From CAVZQN01 sp963837395 (GTDB lineage: Bacteria; Acidobacteriota; HRBIN11; JAKEFK01), in assembly GCA_963837395.1 (NCBI GenBank), contig CAWINI010000001.1, positions 248,001 through 312,000 of the forward strand: a stretch of 64,000 bases of DNA. Reading direction: 5' to 3'. The notes beneath the pieces were generated by a model. That model was not told the origin of the DNA and did no database searches. It saw only the letters and a list, made by a program, of their open reading frames with translations. Position 1 is the first letter of the stretch; each line of letters begins with the position of its first letter. Made by a program: the position numbers and the translations under genes. Positions 27,243-37,272 of this stretch are shown here, in pieces.

Positions 27243-29240
27243 TTATCTACCTTCCGGTACAAATAAAAACACAACCGAATGTTGAAATTCTTCCACGGTC
27301 ATCGACTCAATAGCACGACCCCCGTCTTCCGTTCGCCTTACTGGACCAGAGGTCTTGTTTCTTAGACTGGTTCCGTGTTCATCTCCCGTTGCGCCAACGG
27401 CTCCTCCACCCCACGGATTATAAAAATAAACACGGCCATTTTGGATTTCCCTTACTTGGACTCGATGTCCTACATTTCGCGCGGTATCCCATGTAAGAGT
27501 AACATCAATGGGACCGCGTCCTGAGCGAAGCTCTTCCCGTGTTCTATCCACCATGTCTTCTCCGCTTGAGCTGCTAAAGATTTCAAAATTCCTGCCATAT
27601 AGTCCATTGAGAACTCGTTGATCCGCATCCGTATCCAATGCACTTCGCTGTGTATCTACGAATCCGTCAACGGTCACCGGTTGCACATTAGGGTTCCATC
27701 GATCCTGGAAGCCATCATCGTTTGTCCCCGGCAATCCGTCTTTACCCGCCCACAAGTTGTAATACCGTTCTCCAGGACGTGAATAGGACATCAATGCGGA
27801 TTGAAGAATCCGTTCACCATGGGAGCGATTGCTGTTATCCGGCTGCCAGGCATCGCGTCCCGGAACGCTGATTCTGTCTCCGTTAGCGAGCCGGGATTCT
27901 CCTGTAATGGCAAGGTCGCTAACGAGCCGTGCATACTCCGCCGGACTTTCGTTTGCTACACGATTGGTCATATTGGCAACGGTACAGGTGTCGTGACGAT
28001 TACCCTGGTTGATGTAACGATCAGGATTGTTTAACTCTTGCAGCAATTGTGCAGTTACCCGTTCGCGCGGGATCGGATTTCCCGCACTGTCTTGAAGTCT
28101 TGAATTCAGAGGTGTTGTTGAAAGTCGGCTCAATGTTTCGATCAGAGTACCAGAGTGGGGTGCAAAGCCTCGGCTTGTCAATGCAGTCTGACCATTAATG
28201 TCCCTCTGCAAAAGATTATGCAAGGCTTGACGCCCGTTTGGCGTTGTGTTTTCAAAGACATTTAAAGTCATTCCTTGATCCCTACTTGAAAGACGTTCAA
28301 AGCGATTGTCATTCACTAATCGATATAAGTCAGACTGATATCTCTGGTTGTTTGAATGCTGTGCTGCCATATTAAGGATTTGTGATTTGTTAGCATCATT
28401 CATTCCGCGAAAATTTTCGCTTCCGGTTATATCTCTCAAGTTTTGTGTATAGACACCGTCACCCGGGTTACGATTCAGCGCTTGCAATGTTTGATCTTGA
28501 TGAGTTGGTGAAATTCGTGAAAAATTTGGATCAATCGCAAGATCACTTAGATTTCTTTGAGCGATCGGATTGCCATGATAGCTTTCTAATTGAGTCAAAA
28601 CTTGCCGGCGAGTACTTTCATTCAGGTGCTGGAAATTTGAATTCTGCTCCAGGTTTGCGCGACTGCGTACAGTATCCAGAATTGATTGCGTGTTGGCTGG
28701 ATTAGCTGGATTGGAAGCAAAGCGTTGGAGCGCCCGGTTCTGCCCATCGGGAGAAAGTCTGGCGAAGTCCGGATCAGTCGAAAGAGTCGTAAGATTTCTA
28801 CGCGATGTTCGATGTTCTTGTTGCATCATCAAATCACGGACACGCGTTTGAGTCTCTGCATTCAAAGAACGAAAATTCGTATCTCCCTCCAGCGTCCGCA
28901 GGTCTCTTCTGGCTGCTTGCCCGCTTGCCATGTTACCGGCAGAAGGGTCACCTTTTACAATGGACTGAGAGCTGTTTCCCGTACCATCTGCACCACCCGG
29001 CATCTTGCTGGGAGTCTCTGATAAAAGTTCTGCTGCACGCGCCTGCCCGCTGAAGGAATGTTCAGCACGGCGCGCACTTTGCGCTTCGGCCCCATAGCGG
29101 CTTGGGTGAACTACAGGTGTTTGAGAAGCTGAAGTCTGAGGAGCAGAAATTTGAGTTTGTTGCGTATTTAGATTCGTATTCTCAACATTAGACTCATGGG
29201 TGGCAGGTTTAGGCGGCGATCCTCCAAGTGGTTTTACCAT
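27243..29240 (-). CDS. Helical-repeat protein with C-terminal papain/C39-like domain, locus 1
   Basis: 665 residues, no signal peptide, preceded by GGAGG. The first 110 residues are Gln/Ser/Thr-rich and likely disordered. Residues about 110-380 consist of repeats with the pattern L..L..D.NF..L....Q...L..., each about 40 residues and predicted as paired helices. The C-terminal part resembles a cysteine peptidase: Cys419 (RHDTCTVANM), His592 (VGHRVQVREIQNGRVY) and Asn608 (YNPWG), the order Cys-His-Asn of papain and C39 folds. The same three residues, with the same His-Asn spacing, occur in the paralogue at 31423-33802. I do not recognise a named family; peptidase or transglutaminase-like activity is inferred. 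Confidence 0.7.
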   Translation of the reverse strand: MVKPLGGSPPKPATHESNVENTNLNTQQTQISAPQTSASQTPVVHPSRYGAEAQSARRAEHSFSGQARAAELLSETPSKMPGGADGTGNSSQSIVKGDPSAGNMASGQAARRDLRTLEGDTNFRSLNAETQTRVRDLMMQQEHRTSRRNLTTLSTDPDFARLSPDGQNRALQRFASNPANPANTQSILDTVRSRANLEQNSNFQHLNESTRRQVLTQLESYHGNPIAQRNLSDLAIDPNFSRISPTHQDQTLQALNRNPGDGVYTQNLRDITGSENFRGMNDANKSQILNMAAQHSNNQRYQSDLYRLVNDNRFERLSSRDQGMTLNVFENTTPNGRQALHNLLQRDINGQTALTSRGFAPHSGTLIETLSRLSTTPLNSRLQDSAGNPIPRERVTAQLLQELNNPDRYINQGNRHDTCTVANMTNRVANESPAEYARLVSDLAITGESRLANGDRISVPGRDAWQPDNSNRSHGERILQSALMSYSRPGERYYNLWAGKDGLPGTNDDGFQDRWNPNVQPVTVDGFVDTQRSALDTDADQRVLNGLYGRNFEIFSSSSGEDMVDRTREELRSGRGPIDVTLTWDTARNVGHRVQVREIQNGRVYFYNPWGGGAVGATGDEHGTSLRNKTSGPVRRTEDGGRAIESMTVEEFQHSVVFLFVPEGR

Positions 29241-29422
29241 AAGTCATCCTCCGATTCTGATACGGGTTTAAGGCTCGACCAGCCAATCTAAAAGGATTAT
29301 CGCACAAATGTTAGAAAAGTTTCTTCCTGATATCGCTCGATCTGCGTGCAGCAAAAGAAGAACTCGGATTGCGATTCGCACCTCTGAGGTGAAATGAATG
29401 CGGGGCATACAACCCGGAAAGT

Positions 29423-30187
29423 TGAGTATTTAATCAAATCAGCGAGACCTACAGTCTCGGCACCACCAGGCCGACTCCGCTGAATGACTATCTCTGGTTC
29501 AATCAATATTGTGAAGCTGAAGGAATGGATGCGATGTCTGGAAAAGGCATCGCGGCGATCCGATCGAAATATCTGTGGGTCGTTCAACGTTCGGATAACA
29601 GTAAGAAACATGAGTTGGTGTTGCCATGGGTAACGAATTTGAAATCGGCGACATTCAAAACGATTACTGCAATTGAGATTGATGACGATGACAAATTGAT
29701 TCCAATTTGTATTCCGTTTGTAGGATGTTTCGCCATCAAAGACCCGTTCCAAAACGAAGATGAGGTCGGCATCGAACTCAGCGTAAATAACTCAACGCTC
29801 AAAAGCGATAGCAAGGATATGGAAGAAGATGCTGTCTATGAGTTTCCGAATACCTGGCCCGGCGCGCCATCGATGAATGTTGCGGGTGCTCATTATTATC
29901 CGGGAGCAACAGGCTACACAGTGAATTTCACCGGTTCTGCATGGGTGCGCGCTCATGATGAGGATGATGACTCAGGAGACGATTGGCTGGTTGCGGATCA
30001 TCTCATGGTTCCAACCGGCACAACAGGCAGCTACGACAAGCAGACGAATGAGATTGTTTACTATCGGATTACTGAAACGGATGTGCGCGAGATTCCGTTT
30101 GTCTGGAGATTCACTGATACCGGGACAGGCGTGTTTGGCGGGAAACTCGAATATCGCGTGGGCGGCACCATCCACCGCGATCAATAA
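29423..30187 (+). pseudogene. Internally deleted copy of the EEP protein gene
   Basis: Bases 29423-29560 match 22716-22853 of the EEP gene (ISETYSLGTTRPTP, then EAEGMDAMSGKG). The copy then jumps directly to sequence matching 24633-25260 (SKYLWVVQRSD to GTIHRDQ). The junction lies in a CGATC context, suggesting microhomology-mediated deletion of about 1.8 kb. The reading frame is kept across the junction but there is no start or signal peptide. An ATG at 29525 could express a 220-residue C-terminal domain. Confidence 0.88.
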
Positions 30188-30265
30188 AAAAATGAAACTG
30201 CCGCCTGCCTGCAGGATGCCGCTTTAACGCTTGACGTTTAACGCCTCGCGTTATAAATTCAACAA

Positions 30266-30584
30266 GTGATCAAGTCCTTTCATGATAAAGAAACTCAGAA
30301 GATCTATTCCAGGGAAAGGTCGCGCAGGCTACCGGATTTGATCCAGCAAATCGCTCTGAGAAAACTGAGAATGCTCAACAACGCCGCAACGCTGAACGAC
30401 TTGAGAATTCCACCGGCAAACAGATTGGAGAAGCTATCCGGCAATCGTTTCGGACAGTACAGTTTGATGGCTCTTTCAACTTCGCGATGGATTTGGCGTG
30501 ATCAGAATCAATGATCGTTGGCGGATTTGTTTTCGGTGGGAGGAAGGAAATGCTTATGATGTCGAAATTGCCGATTATCACTGA
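30266..30584 (+). pseudogene. HigB-type toxin with internal insertion/frameshift
   Basis: GTG 30266 begins MIKSFHDKETQKIYSRERSR and continues to RLEKLSGNRFGQYS, a HigB pattern. The expected continuation (VIRINDRWRICFRWEEGNAY, DVEIADYH, stop at 30582-30584) is present in another frame about 35 bases later. The extra bases (about 30453-30488) disrupt the core. The toxin is probably dead while its antitoxin is intact 12 bp downstream. Confidence 0.8.
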
Positions 30585-30596
30585 GGAGATGGAGAG

Positions 30597-30902
30597 ATGA
30601 AAAAGAAGAAATTACATCCGGTCCATCCGGGAGAAGTTCTGCAAGAAGAATTTCTGAAGCCGATGGGACTGAGTCAGAACAAGCTTGCACTCAATATCGG
30701 TGTTCCTGCGCGCAGAATCAACGAGATCGTGCTTCAGAAAAGAAAAGTTACGGCTGATACGGCCCTGAGGTTAGCCAGGTTTTTTGGTACGTCCGCACAA
30801 TTTTGGCTTGGCTTACAGTCACAGTACGATTTGGACGTCACCTCAGACAAGCTAGCGGACCGGCTGGTCAAAGAAGTCAAAGAGTACACAACTGTTGCAT
30901 GA
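30597..30902 (+). CDS. higA: HigA-type antitoxin (XRE family)
   Basis: A 101-residue protein with the HigA signature HPVHPGEVLQEEFLKPMGLS, then QNKLALNIGVPARRINEIVL and TADTALRLARFFGTSAQFWL. It is a helix-turn-helix repressor that binds its toxin and its own promoter. A GGAGAG ribosome site precedes the ATG. The toxin gene upstream is disrupted, so this is likely a solitary antitoxin. Confidence 0.88.
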   Translation: MKKKKLHPVHPGEVLQEEFLKPMGLSQNKLALNIGVPARRINEIVLQKRKVTADTALRLARFFGTSAQFWLGLQSQYDLDVTSDKLADRLVKEVKEYTTVA

Positions 30903-30918
30903 AGTAGTTCCTCTGTAA

Positions 30919-31077
30919 AAGGATCCGAACGATGATTTTGTCCTTGAACTCGCAGTAGGCAGTCAATCTGATTTCATAAATACTTTTAATAAAGTCGATT
31001 TTAGAGGTGTTGAAAAATTTGGAATTCGAGTGGCAACGCCCAAAGAATTTTTAGCAATGATCGGAGAAAAACAATGA
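30919..31077 (+). pseudogene. PIN toxin, C-terminal fragment
   Basis: The open stretch KDPNDDFVLELAVGSQSDFI, NTFNKVDFRGVEKFGIRVAT, PKEFLAMIGEKQ is the last third of a PIN-domain toxin, including the DPxDDF acidic motif. The N-terminal two thirds are missing. It overlaps the following antitoxin-like gene by ATGA (31074-31077). Confidence 0.75.
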
Positions 31078-31311
31078 GCACTATCAGCGTAAGAATTCCA
31101 GAATCGCTTTCATAAAAAAATCAAGAAGTTGGCTGAAAAGGATAACATCTCCATGAATCAATACATTGCTTCGGCAGTAGCAGAAAAGGTAGCGGCCTAT
31201 GCTACAGAAGAATATTTGGAAGAGCGTGCACGGCGAGGAAACCGGAGCAAATTCCGAAAAGCGTTGAAAAAAGTACAGAACGTCCGACCCGATGAACGCG
31301 ATCAATTATGA
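31074..31311 (+). pseudogene. HicB/CopG-like antitoxin, frameshifted
   Basis: ATG 31074 gives MSTISVRIPESLS and a stop. One base earlier in the T-run (GCTTTCAT) the alternative frame continues HKKIKKLAEKDNISMNQYIA, SAVAEKVAAYATEEYLEERA to 31311, the ribbon-helix-helix pattern of HicB-like antitoxins. One inserted T explains the break. It partners the truncated PIN gene, so the module is decayed on both sides. Confidence 0.7.
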
Positions 31312-31335
31312 TCGTTTTCGCATCATATATATAGG
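31312..31335. repeat. 24-bp repeat, copy 2
   Basis: Exact partner of 25271-25294. It lies between the stop of the broken antitoxin and the second protease/FGE locus. Confidence 0.85.
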
Positions 31336-31351
31336 TTAGCAAAATAGTGGA

Positions 31352-31418
31352 GCCTCCTGCCCTAGTTCGTTCACACCTCCGGTCGAACGTCATAGTTAAC
31401 TGAACAGTCCTAGGAGGC
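31352..31418 (+). promoter_or_regulatory. Leader in which the ribosome site can be base-paired
   Basis: GCCTCCT (31352-31358) is perfectly complementary to AGGAGGC (31412-31418), the ribosome-binding site of the gene starting at 31423. A 53-base loop separates them. The fold would hide the site and could act as a translational switch. Confidence 0.45.
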
Positions 31419-31422
31419 AATC

Positions 31423-33802
31423 ATGGTCAAGGTAAACGGCGGGACGGCAATGCCGCTCCAGCAAATCGAAACCAATACAACTGAGGCGATCAAAGAGAAC
31501 GAAACCAAGCCTCCAGAACAGCCCAACTCTCCGCCTCCGAATACAAGCAAGGAAATTGCCGCCACCAAAGCCAATTCTGCCGAAAAAGTTTCGGAGAAAT
31601 TCATGGCCGGGCAACAAATGAAAGCCCAAATGTTTACGTCGTTTACATCAGGAACAACCGGCGCTCCTACTTCAGGCGGCACAACCACTGGAACCACCAC
31701 AGTAAAACCGACGCTCGCTCGTGGCAGCAAAGGTGCCGGACGTTGAAGCAGCACAAAAAGAAATCAACGAATGGCGTAAAGCGAATGGACACAAAGAAAT
31801 CAAAGTCACAGGAACTTATGATGCCGACACAGAAAAAGCGGTGAAAGATTTTCAGCAAGCCACCGGCGTTAAAGAAGCAAATGTGATGGGCCGTGAAACA
31901 CGCGATCGACTCACTTTAGAAAATGATCCGAATTTCAAGAACCTGCCGGATCCAACCAAAACACATGTTCGCGAACAAATGAATAATTATTTTGGAAAAG
32001 ATCCTGACTCCCGCGAACGTTTGAAACAAATTGCAACAGATCCGAATTTCGCCAAGCTTTCTCCTGACTTTCAATCCGATGCATTGAGAAAGTATGCAAA
32101 TAACCCAACTGAAAAGTCCGCGAAAAGCATCCAGGAATATTCAAAAGATTTGGCCTCACTGGAATCGAATGACAAATTTAAAGCTCTAGGCGATGTAACC
32201 AAGAAATCCGTTCGCGAATCAATGAAAAAGAATTGGGATTATCCCACAGCGCGTGAAAGATTAACCACCTTGAGCACAGATCCGAATTTCGGAAAATTAG
32301 GTGCAGCAAATCAAGATCGTGCGTTGAAGGCGCTTGCATTTCATTCAGCAAATATTAGTGATCTGCAGAAAATCATCGGAAGCGAATCGTTCCAGAAAAT
32401 GGATGAAGGACTTAAGGCGCGAACATTGGAACTTGCGGCAAAAGATCCGGAAGCGAAGGATTACAAATACTCTAACGGCCTTGCAAATTTAACATCCGAT
32501 CCAAAATTTGGTGCGCTAAAAGGTCACGCAAAAGATACTGCGCTTCAAGCATTTGAAAATCATCCGGCCAATGCTGCCAATTTGCAGAAAATGATTCAGA
32601 GCGACAGCTTCCAAAAAATGGACGAAGGGTTGAAAACGCGAACCTTAAATCTTGCGATGAAGAATCCTGAGTCGTTGAATCCGCGGTATATGGATCAATT
32701 GACTAAACTGACATCGGATCCAAAATTCGGTGCATTGCATGAATCAGAAAAGACAAAAACGTTAAACGTTTTCGAAAATGTTACTCCGAAAGGAAGAGAC
32801 GCATTGCAAGGTCTGCTTCAACGCCAGATCAACGGCATTCCTGCAATTACAAGCCGCGGTCTTGGAAATACGGGACCATTGCTGGATCAACTCGAACGGA
32901 TTTCAACGGCGCCGTCACTCGATGCACGGCTTACCGATCGCACCGGAGCAGCGGCCGATAAAAAACTTGTTGCCGAACAACTGTTGGAACAAGTCAGCGA
33001 TCCGAATAATTACATACATCAATCCACGCGATCAACTTGTACATGCACCAGCATCAGTCATCGACTTGCAATGCGCAATCCGGCTGAATATGCGCGCATC
33101 ACAACCGATCTTGCGATGACCGGTCAGTCGAAACTTGCGAACGGAGATACGATCAGCGTACCTGATACAGGTGCGTGGCAAGGGAGTGGTGCAGTTCAAG
33201 ATACACGAACTCATACCGAACGTTTGATTCAGTCTTCGTTGATGAACTATGCGCGTCCCGGAAAAACATATCAAAATCACAACAATGGACCAAACGGCGT
33301 TTTCGGCGGCGGTGATGATGGATTTATCGATCCATCAAATCCCGGAGTGCCAAGTCCTGATGGTTGGCCTGACAGACCTGGTTCGGGCCTGAGTTCCGAT
33401 GAAGAAAAGCGGGTAATGAAAGGACTGTACGGAAGGAATTACGATTTTTACACCGGCACGTTTTTGAATTTTCAAGGCGGAAAAGATGACATCATGGACA
33501 AACTGAAAAGCGAATTGAAAGCAGGACGCGGTCCGATTAATTCCGATTTGAAATGGAGTAACGGCGGACATGCAGTAGAAGTTACCGAAATCAAAAACGG
33601 CCGTGTATATATTCGGAACCCCTGGGGTCCGGGTGCTGTTGGGCCAAACGGCCAAGTCAATGGAACTTCGGGAAACAATTGGACGAATGGCGGCCAATGG
33701 TCTGGTCCAAACAGACGAGTTGAAGATAGCGCATCCGGTTTGGAATCAATGACGATTCAAGATTACAAGAACGCAGTACGCGGAATTTACGTTCAGGATT
33801 AA
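31423..33802 (+). pseudogene. Helical-repeat protein with peptidoglycan-binding and papain/C39-like domains, locus 2 (one frameshift)
   Basis: The first frame (31423-31746) encodes a low-complexity N-terminus starting MVKVNGG, like MVKPLGG in the locus 1 paralogue. At about 31730 (GGCAGCAAAGGTG) it shifts to the frame that runs to 33802. That frame (GTG 31721, 693 codons) begins with a peptidoglycan-binding_1-like domain (VTGTYDADTEKAVKDFQQAT). Six or more helical repeats follow (DPNF.KL....Q..AL). The C-terminal domain has Cys440 (TRSTCTCTS), His617 (GGHAVEVTEIKNGRVY) and Asn633 (RNPWG), numbered from 31721. Either two overlapping genes or one gene with an indel in an A-run; the second fits the paralogue better. 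Confidence 0.68.
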
Positions 33803-33897
33803 TGTTGAAGTATGGAAGTTTCATTGCGTTCTTGATTTTCATGAACGTACAAGCAGTTGAAATTTTGGAATGTGCCAGTAAAACAAAAGGAGATTTT

Positions 33898-34713
33898 ATG
33901 AACAACGAAATGCTTTTTATTCCACGCAGTAACTTCATTATGGGATTGTCAAAAGAACAAAGTGAAGCAGTTGTCGCTGAATTTGTTCCGGCTTCAGCAA
34001 TGGTGTCTCCTTTCTTGTTTTATCATGAGGCTCCCGAACACTCTGTAAAAGTTCCGGATTTCAATATTTCGAAATATGAAGTCACGAATGCAGAATACAA
34101 AAAGTTTGTTGAGGATGGCGGCTACGAAAGAAAAGAATTGTGGAAGGAACTCATTGAAGCTCGCAACCTGAATACAGTTTTGATGGGTTGGGAACGGATC
34201 ACATTGTTTGTTGATCGAACCAGTAAACCCGGTCCGACGTGGAGTAATGGCACATATCCTGAAGGGAGAGCGGATCACCCGGTTGAAGGAGTATCGTGGT
34301 TTGAAGCCGTTGCATATTGTCGTTGGAATCAAATGCGTCTTCCAACGGAAGCGGAATGGGAATATGCAGCACGCGGTTCGGATAAGCGGATGTTTCCATG
34401 GGGAAATGACCGCAAAGTTGGTCAAGATTGGCCGCGCGTTCAAGGCGGACAATCCACGCCGGTTGGAAGTGTGCAATTGGATAAAAGTCCGTTCGGAGTG
34501 ATGGATCTTGCTCGCAACATCAGTGAGTGGGTTATGGATGACTGGTATTTGTATCCTGGTGCGCCTGTCGATCCGCAACCCGAAAATGATGACTACGGAA
34601 TTTTGCGAGGCGGTGATTATTTTTCGCAATTACTTTACATGCGAACTACTTGCCGTTTCAAAACTCCGAAATTAGAACGACGTGCCGGCGTTGGCTTCCG
34701 CTGCGCGAAATAA
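33898..34713 (+). CDS. FGE/SUMF1-fold protein, locus 2
   Basis: 271 residues from ATG 33898, chosen because AAAGGAG precedes it; the upstream in-frame ATG at 33802 adds an unrelated stretch. The blocks parallel locus 1: SKYEVTNAEYKKFVEDGGYE, HPVEGVSWFEAVAYCRW, MRLPTEAEWEYAARG, FGVMDLARNISEWVMDDWYL, GILRGGDYFS and GVGFRCAK. It lies 95 bp after the protease-like gene. The last 306 coding bases are duplicated at 37277-37582. Catalytic status as a true FGE is uncertain; a ligand-binding role is equally possible. Confidence 0.85.
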   Translation: MNNEMLFIPRSNFIMGLSKEQSEAVVAEFVPASAMVSPFLFYHEAPEHSVKVPDFNISKYEVTNAEYKKFVEDGGYERKELWKELIEARNLNTVLMGWERITLFVDRTSKPGPTWSNGTYPEGRADHPVEGVSWFEAVAYCRWNQMRLPTEAEWEYAARGSDKRMFPWGNDRKVGQDWPRVQGGQSTPVGSVQLDKSPFGVMDLARNISEWVMDDWYLYPGAPVDPQPENDDYGILRGGDYFSQLLYMRTTCRFKTPKLERRAGVGFRCAK

Positions 34714-34834
34714 TTTCCGCAAAACACTTTGCGTTGTTGCGATGAATAAACGATAGTCCATTTCGATTCCCGGAAATCGATTCGAATTTTGCAGTTGTGT
34801 TTTTCTTTATCTCAGCTCGGTCGGCGTATCTTTA

Positions 34835-34975
34835 CGTTCAGAGTTTCCTGTCGCAAACATCAGGGAAATGGTTCCCAATCTTGATCAATATTGGAAGCTT
34901 GTCAATGATATAAGGGCACAGATCATCATAAAATTCTGACCCATCAATGACAACTATATCTTCGGCTTACTGCTG
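34835..34975 (+). pseudogene. Relic of a VOC-family gene
   Basis: The frame reads RSEFPVANIREMVPNLDQYW, then KLVNDIRAQIIIKF, a stop, then PINDNYIFGL. This aligns with RPEFPVANIRVMVPNVDHYW and QLVNEIGAQIIIP of the VOC gene at 583-981. Only the middle third survives. The rest of the 34714-35239 gap shows nothing recognisable. Confidence 0.8.
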
Positions 34976-35239
34976 ATTTACATGAATCCAGCATCAAATC
35001 TTCATTAGTAGTATAATTGTTCCATTCTTGCTACATTAGGTATGGCCCTTTGAAGAATAATTTAAATCGCCATAGTCTGTGATGTCGATGTAACTTAGCT
35101 AAGGTTCTGATCTGATAAGGGCCGGTGATTTATTCAGCATCGGCATACGTTGACTCATTTATTCCTCATCCAAATCTAGCTTTTGGAACACAATATTCAG
35201 GTTCCAAAATAATAATACTTGCTATAAGGAGGTGCTTTG

Positions 35240-37180
35240 ATGCACATCAACAACTCTTTCCCTTTAGGCTTTGTATTTTTGATCACAGGCTGCAGATCGC
35301 AAAATAGAAGCCTGCTCGGTATCGGATGCCCCGGGAAACGCAACCAGCGGATTGGTCCTGTTCGCCCTCAAATCATTCAGAGCCAAGAACTCCCCACGCA
35401 GTCCAATCAAACTGTTGTTGACGTTCAATCCGCTTTGAATCGCTGGATGAACGATGCCTATGGACCAGAAACCCGGCAAAGACTTCCGGAGGATGGAGTC
35501 TTTGATGAGAATACAAGCGGTGCGATACGATTCTTTCAACAGAACCATAATATGGAACAAACAGGCATCATTGATCAGCGTTTCATTGATGCCTTAAACC
35601 GCGAAACGGGACAGATCCAACAACAACAGCAGCAGCAATCAACACCTTCACCGCCGCTTCCTCATAGACCCGAGACACCAAGATCACCTTCCACAGAAGA
35701 TCAACTACGAAGGCGACAACTCCAACAGCAGTTAGACCAGACTTCTCAAACATTTTCTGGAATGGCAGAAAGTCTTACTGAGAGAAGAATTCCTGCAGGA
35801 GAGCGGACCCGATTCGATCTTATCGAACAAGCAAATAATCTTTCCGAGGGTGGAGGAAGATATCAGGCATCCAGACGCGGAACTACGGCCGGCGCTCCAG
35901 CATCATATGGTCGCAGCCAACTCTTAACACGACTTCAAGTCGACAGTGCAGTCAGAATGACGAATGATCCGGGTGTAGGTTCAGTTCTACGGCAGAATCA
36001 TTTAACTCGGGCAGAACTCACCGCCATGAATCATCGTGGCAATGCAGCCATGGCCTGGTATGACCTCACTGCTTCCTCATCAAATCCAACACGTCTTGCT
36101 GAAAGTCTTTCGACAAATGGCGCTGCAGTTTCCGCCGAACAGGCTCGCGATATTCGGGCACGAGCTGAACATGGTGATGCGGAAGGAATTGTTCGTGACT
36201 ATGGTGATCTTTTTAGCAGGAGTACAGGACTTCCACGTGAAGAGCTTTCATTAATGGTAAACTCACGATGGCTCCATGACGGCAGATACAGAAATGAATT
36301 CAATAATGATCAAAGACAGTTTCGTACCGAATATCAAAATCAACTCCGACAGAACAGGCAGAGCTATCAACAGGAATTCAGTGACATCCGGCGGGGTTTG
36401 CCTCGTGGGACAGAAGGTAATAGGCAAGCTCTTGATCAATTAATTCAAAGACATAATGAATTGCAAACAGCTGTTTCTGAAAATCCGACATTGAGAAACA
36501 ACAGGGGAAACCTATTCACTCAAGGTTCATTTCGGCAGATCATACAATCTCGCGACGAATTAAACGGGCTTCGCGGTTCCAATCAAATTCCAGATAGCGT
36601 CGGAGAACTCGCTACATATGGAGCGACCTCTCGTCTTGCCTCTAATCATCAAGATGTCCGAGAAGTGTTGCAAGCACATGGCGGCATGGACCAGGCGATG
36701 ACTGGAGAATCCATCAGCCGCTATTTTAGAGATAGAAGATTGGGCGAAAATCGAAATGGCTGGTACACGCGCGGCGCCATGACCCATCCCGCATGGAACA
36801 ATTTCGAGCGGGTTCTTCCAGATTTGGACATTTATACGACTAGGGATCGCAGTATCCAGAATTACGGAAGAGCTCGACAAGTTGCAGAAGGACTTGCAGG
36901 CTGGAGTAGCTTATCGGAACAAGATCAAACCCGGTTAATTGGCGCCATGGCAAGAATTAACCACGCTGGCTCAGGACATTTTCAGAGTATCTTTCTTGGT
37001 CCGAATGCATTGACATCAGCCGGTGAAGTGCAGCAGCTTATTCGATATATGGTTGATGGCGACAGAGAAGCACTACAACCATATTCGGAACGATTCGATA
37101 TTGGCGTGCCTACGCTCGTTGATCGCGGAGTGGGGATCAGAAATTGGGAACGGAATCTGGATCGAGTGAGTGCTGAATAA
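35240..37180 (+). CDS. Peptidoglycan-binding protein with large unknown C-terminal domain
   Basis: 646 residues from ATG 35240, with AAGGAGGTG upstream. The N-terminus is hydrophobic and ends LITGC, a possible lipobox, although the n-region lacks basic residues. Residues about 50-115 form a peptidoglycan-binding_1-like domain (VDVQSALNRWMNDAYG, GVFDENTSGAIRFFQQNHNM). A Gln/Pro-rich linker follows, then about 450 residues of helical, charged sequence containing NLSEGGGRYQASRRGTTAGA and MARINHAGSGHFQSI. No catalytic motif is certain; a muramidase-like activity is only a guess. It lies between the two FGE copies and probably belongs to the same functional group. Confidence 0.6.
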   Translation: MHINNSFPLGFVFLITGCRSQNRSLLGIGCPGKRNQRIGPVRPQIIQSQELPTQSNQTVVDVQSALNRWMNDAYGPETRQRLPEDGVFDENTSGAIRFFQQNHNMEQTGIIDQRFIDALNRETGQIQQQQQQQSTPSPPLPHRPETPRSPSTEDQLRRRQLQQQLDQTSQTFSGMAESLTERRIPAGERTRFDLIEQANNLSEGGGRYQASRRGTTAGAPASYGRSQLLTRLQVDSAVRMTNDPGVGSVLRQNHLTRAELTAMNHRGNAAMAWYDLTASSSNPTRLAESLSTNGAAVSAEQARDIRARAEHGDAEGIVRDYGDLFSRSTGLPREELSLMVNSRWLHDGRYRNEFNNDQRQFRTEYQNQLRQNRQSYQQEFSDIRRGLPRGTEGNRQALDQLIQRHNELQTAVSENPTLRNNRGNLFTQGSFRQIIQSRDELNGLRGSNQIPDSVGELATYGATSRLASNHQDVREVLQAHGGMDQAMTGESISRYFRDRRLGENRNGWYTRGAMTHPAWNNFERVLPDLDIYTTRDRSIQNYGRARQVAEGLAGWSSLSEQDQTRLIGAMARINHAGSGHFQSIFLGPNALTSAGEVQQLIRYMVDGDREALQPYSERFDIGVPTLVDRGVGIRNWERNLDRVSAE

Positions 37181-37272
37181 CAGATCTAAATGCAGGGATC
37201 ACATCGCTAAAATGCAGGACGTTTCTCTTCCTGAATTCTTTTAATCGTGGATAACGTAGGTTTTTCGTTAAC

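Noticed and set aside
30375..30581. Minus-strand ORF over the HigB remnant
   Set aside because: The plus strand gives clear HigB sequence on both sides of an insertion; the minus frame is a shadow.
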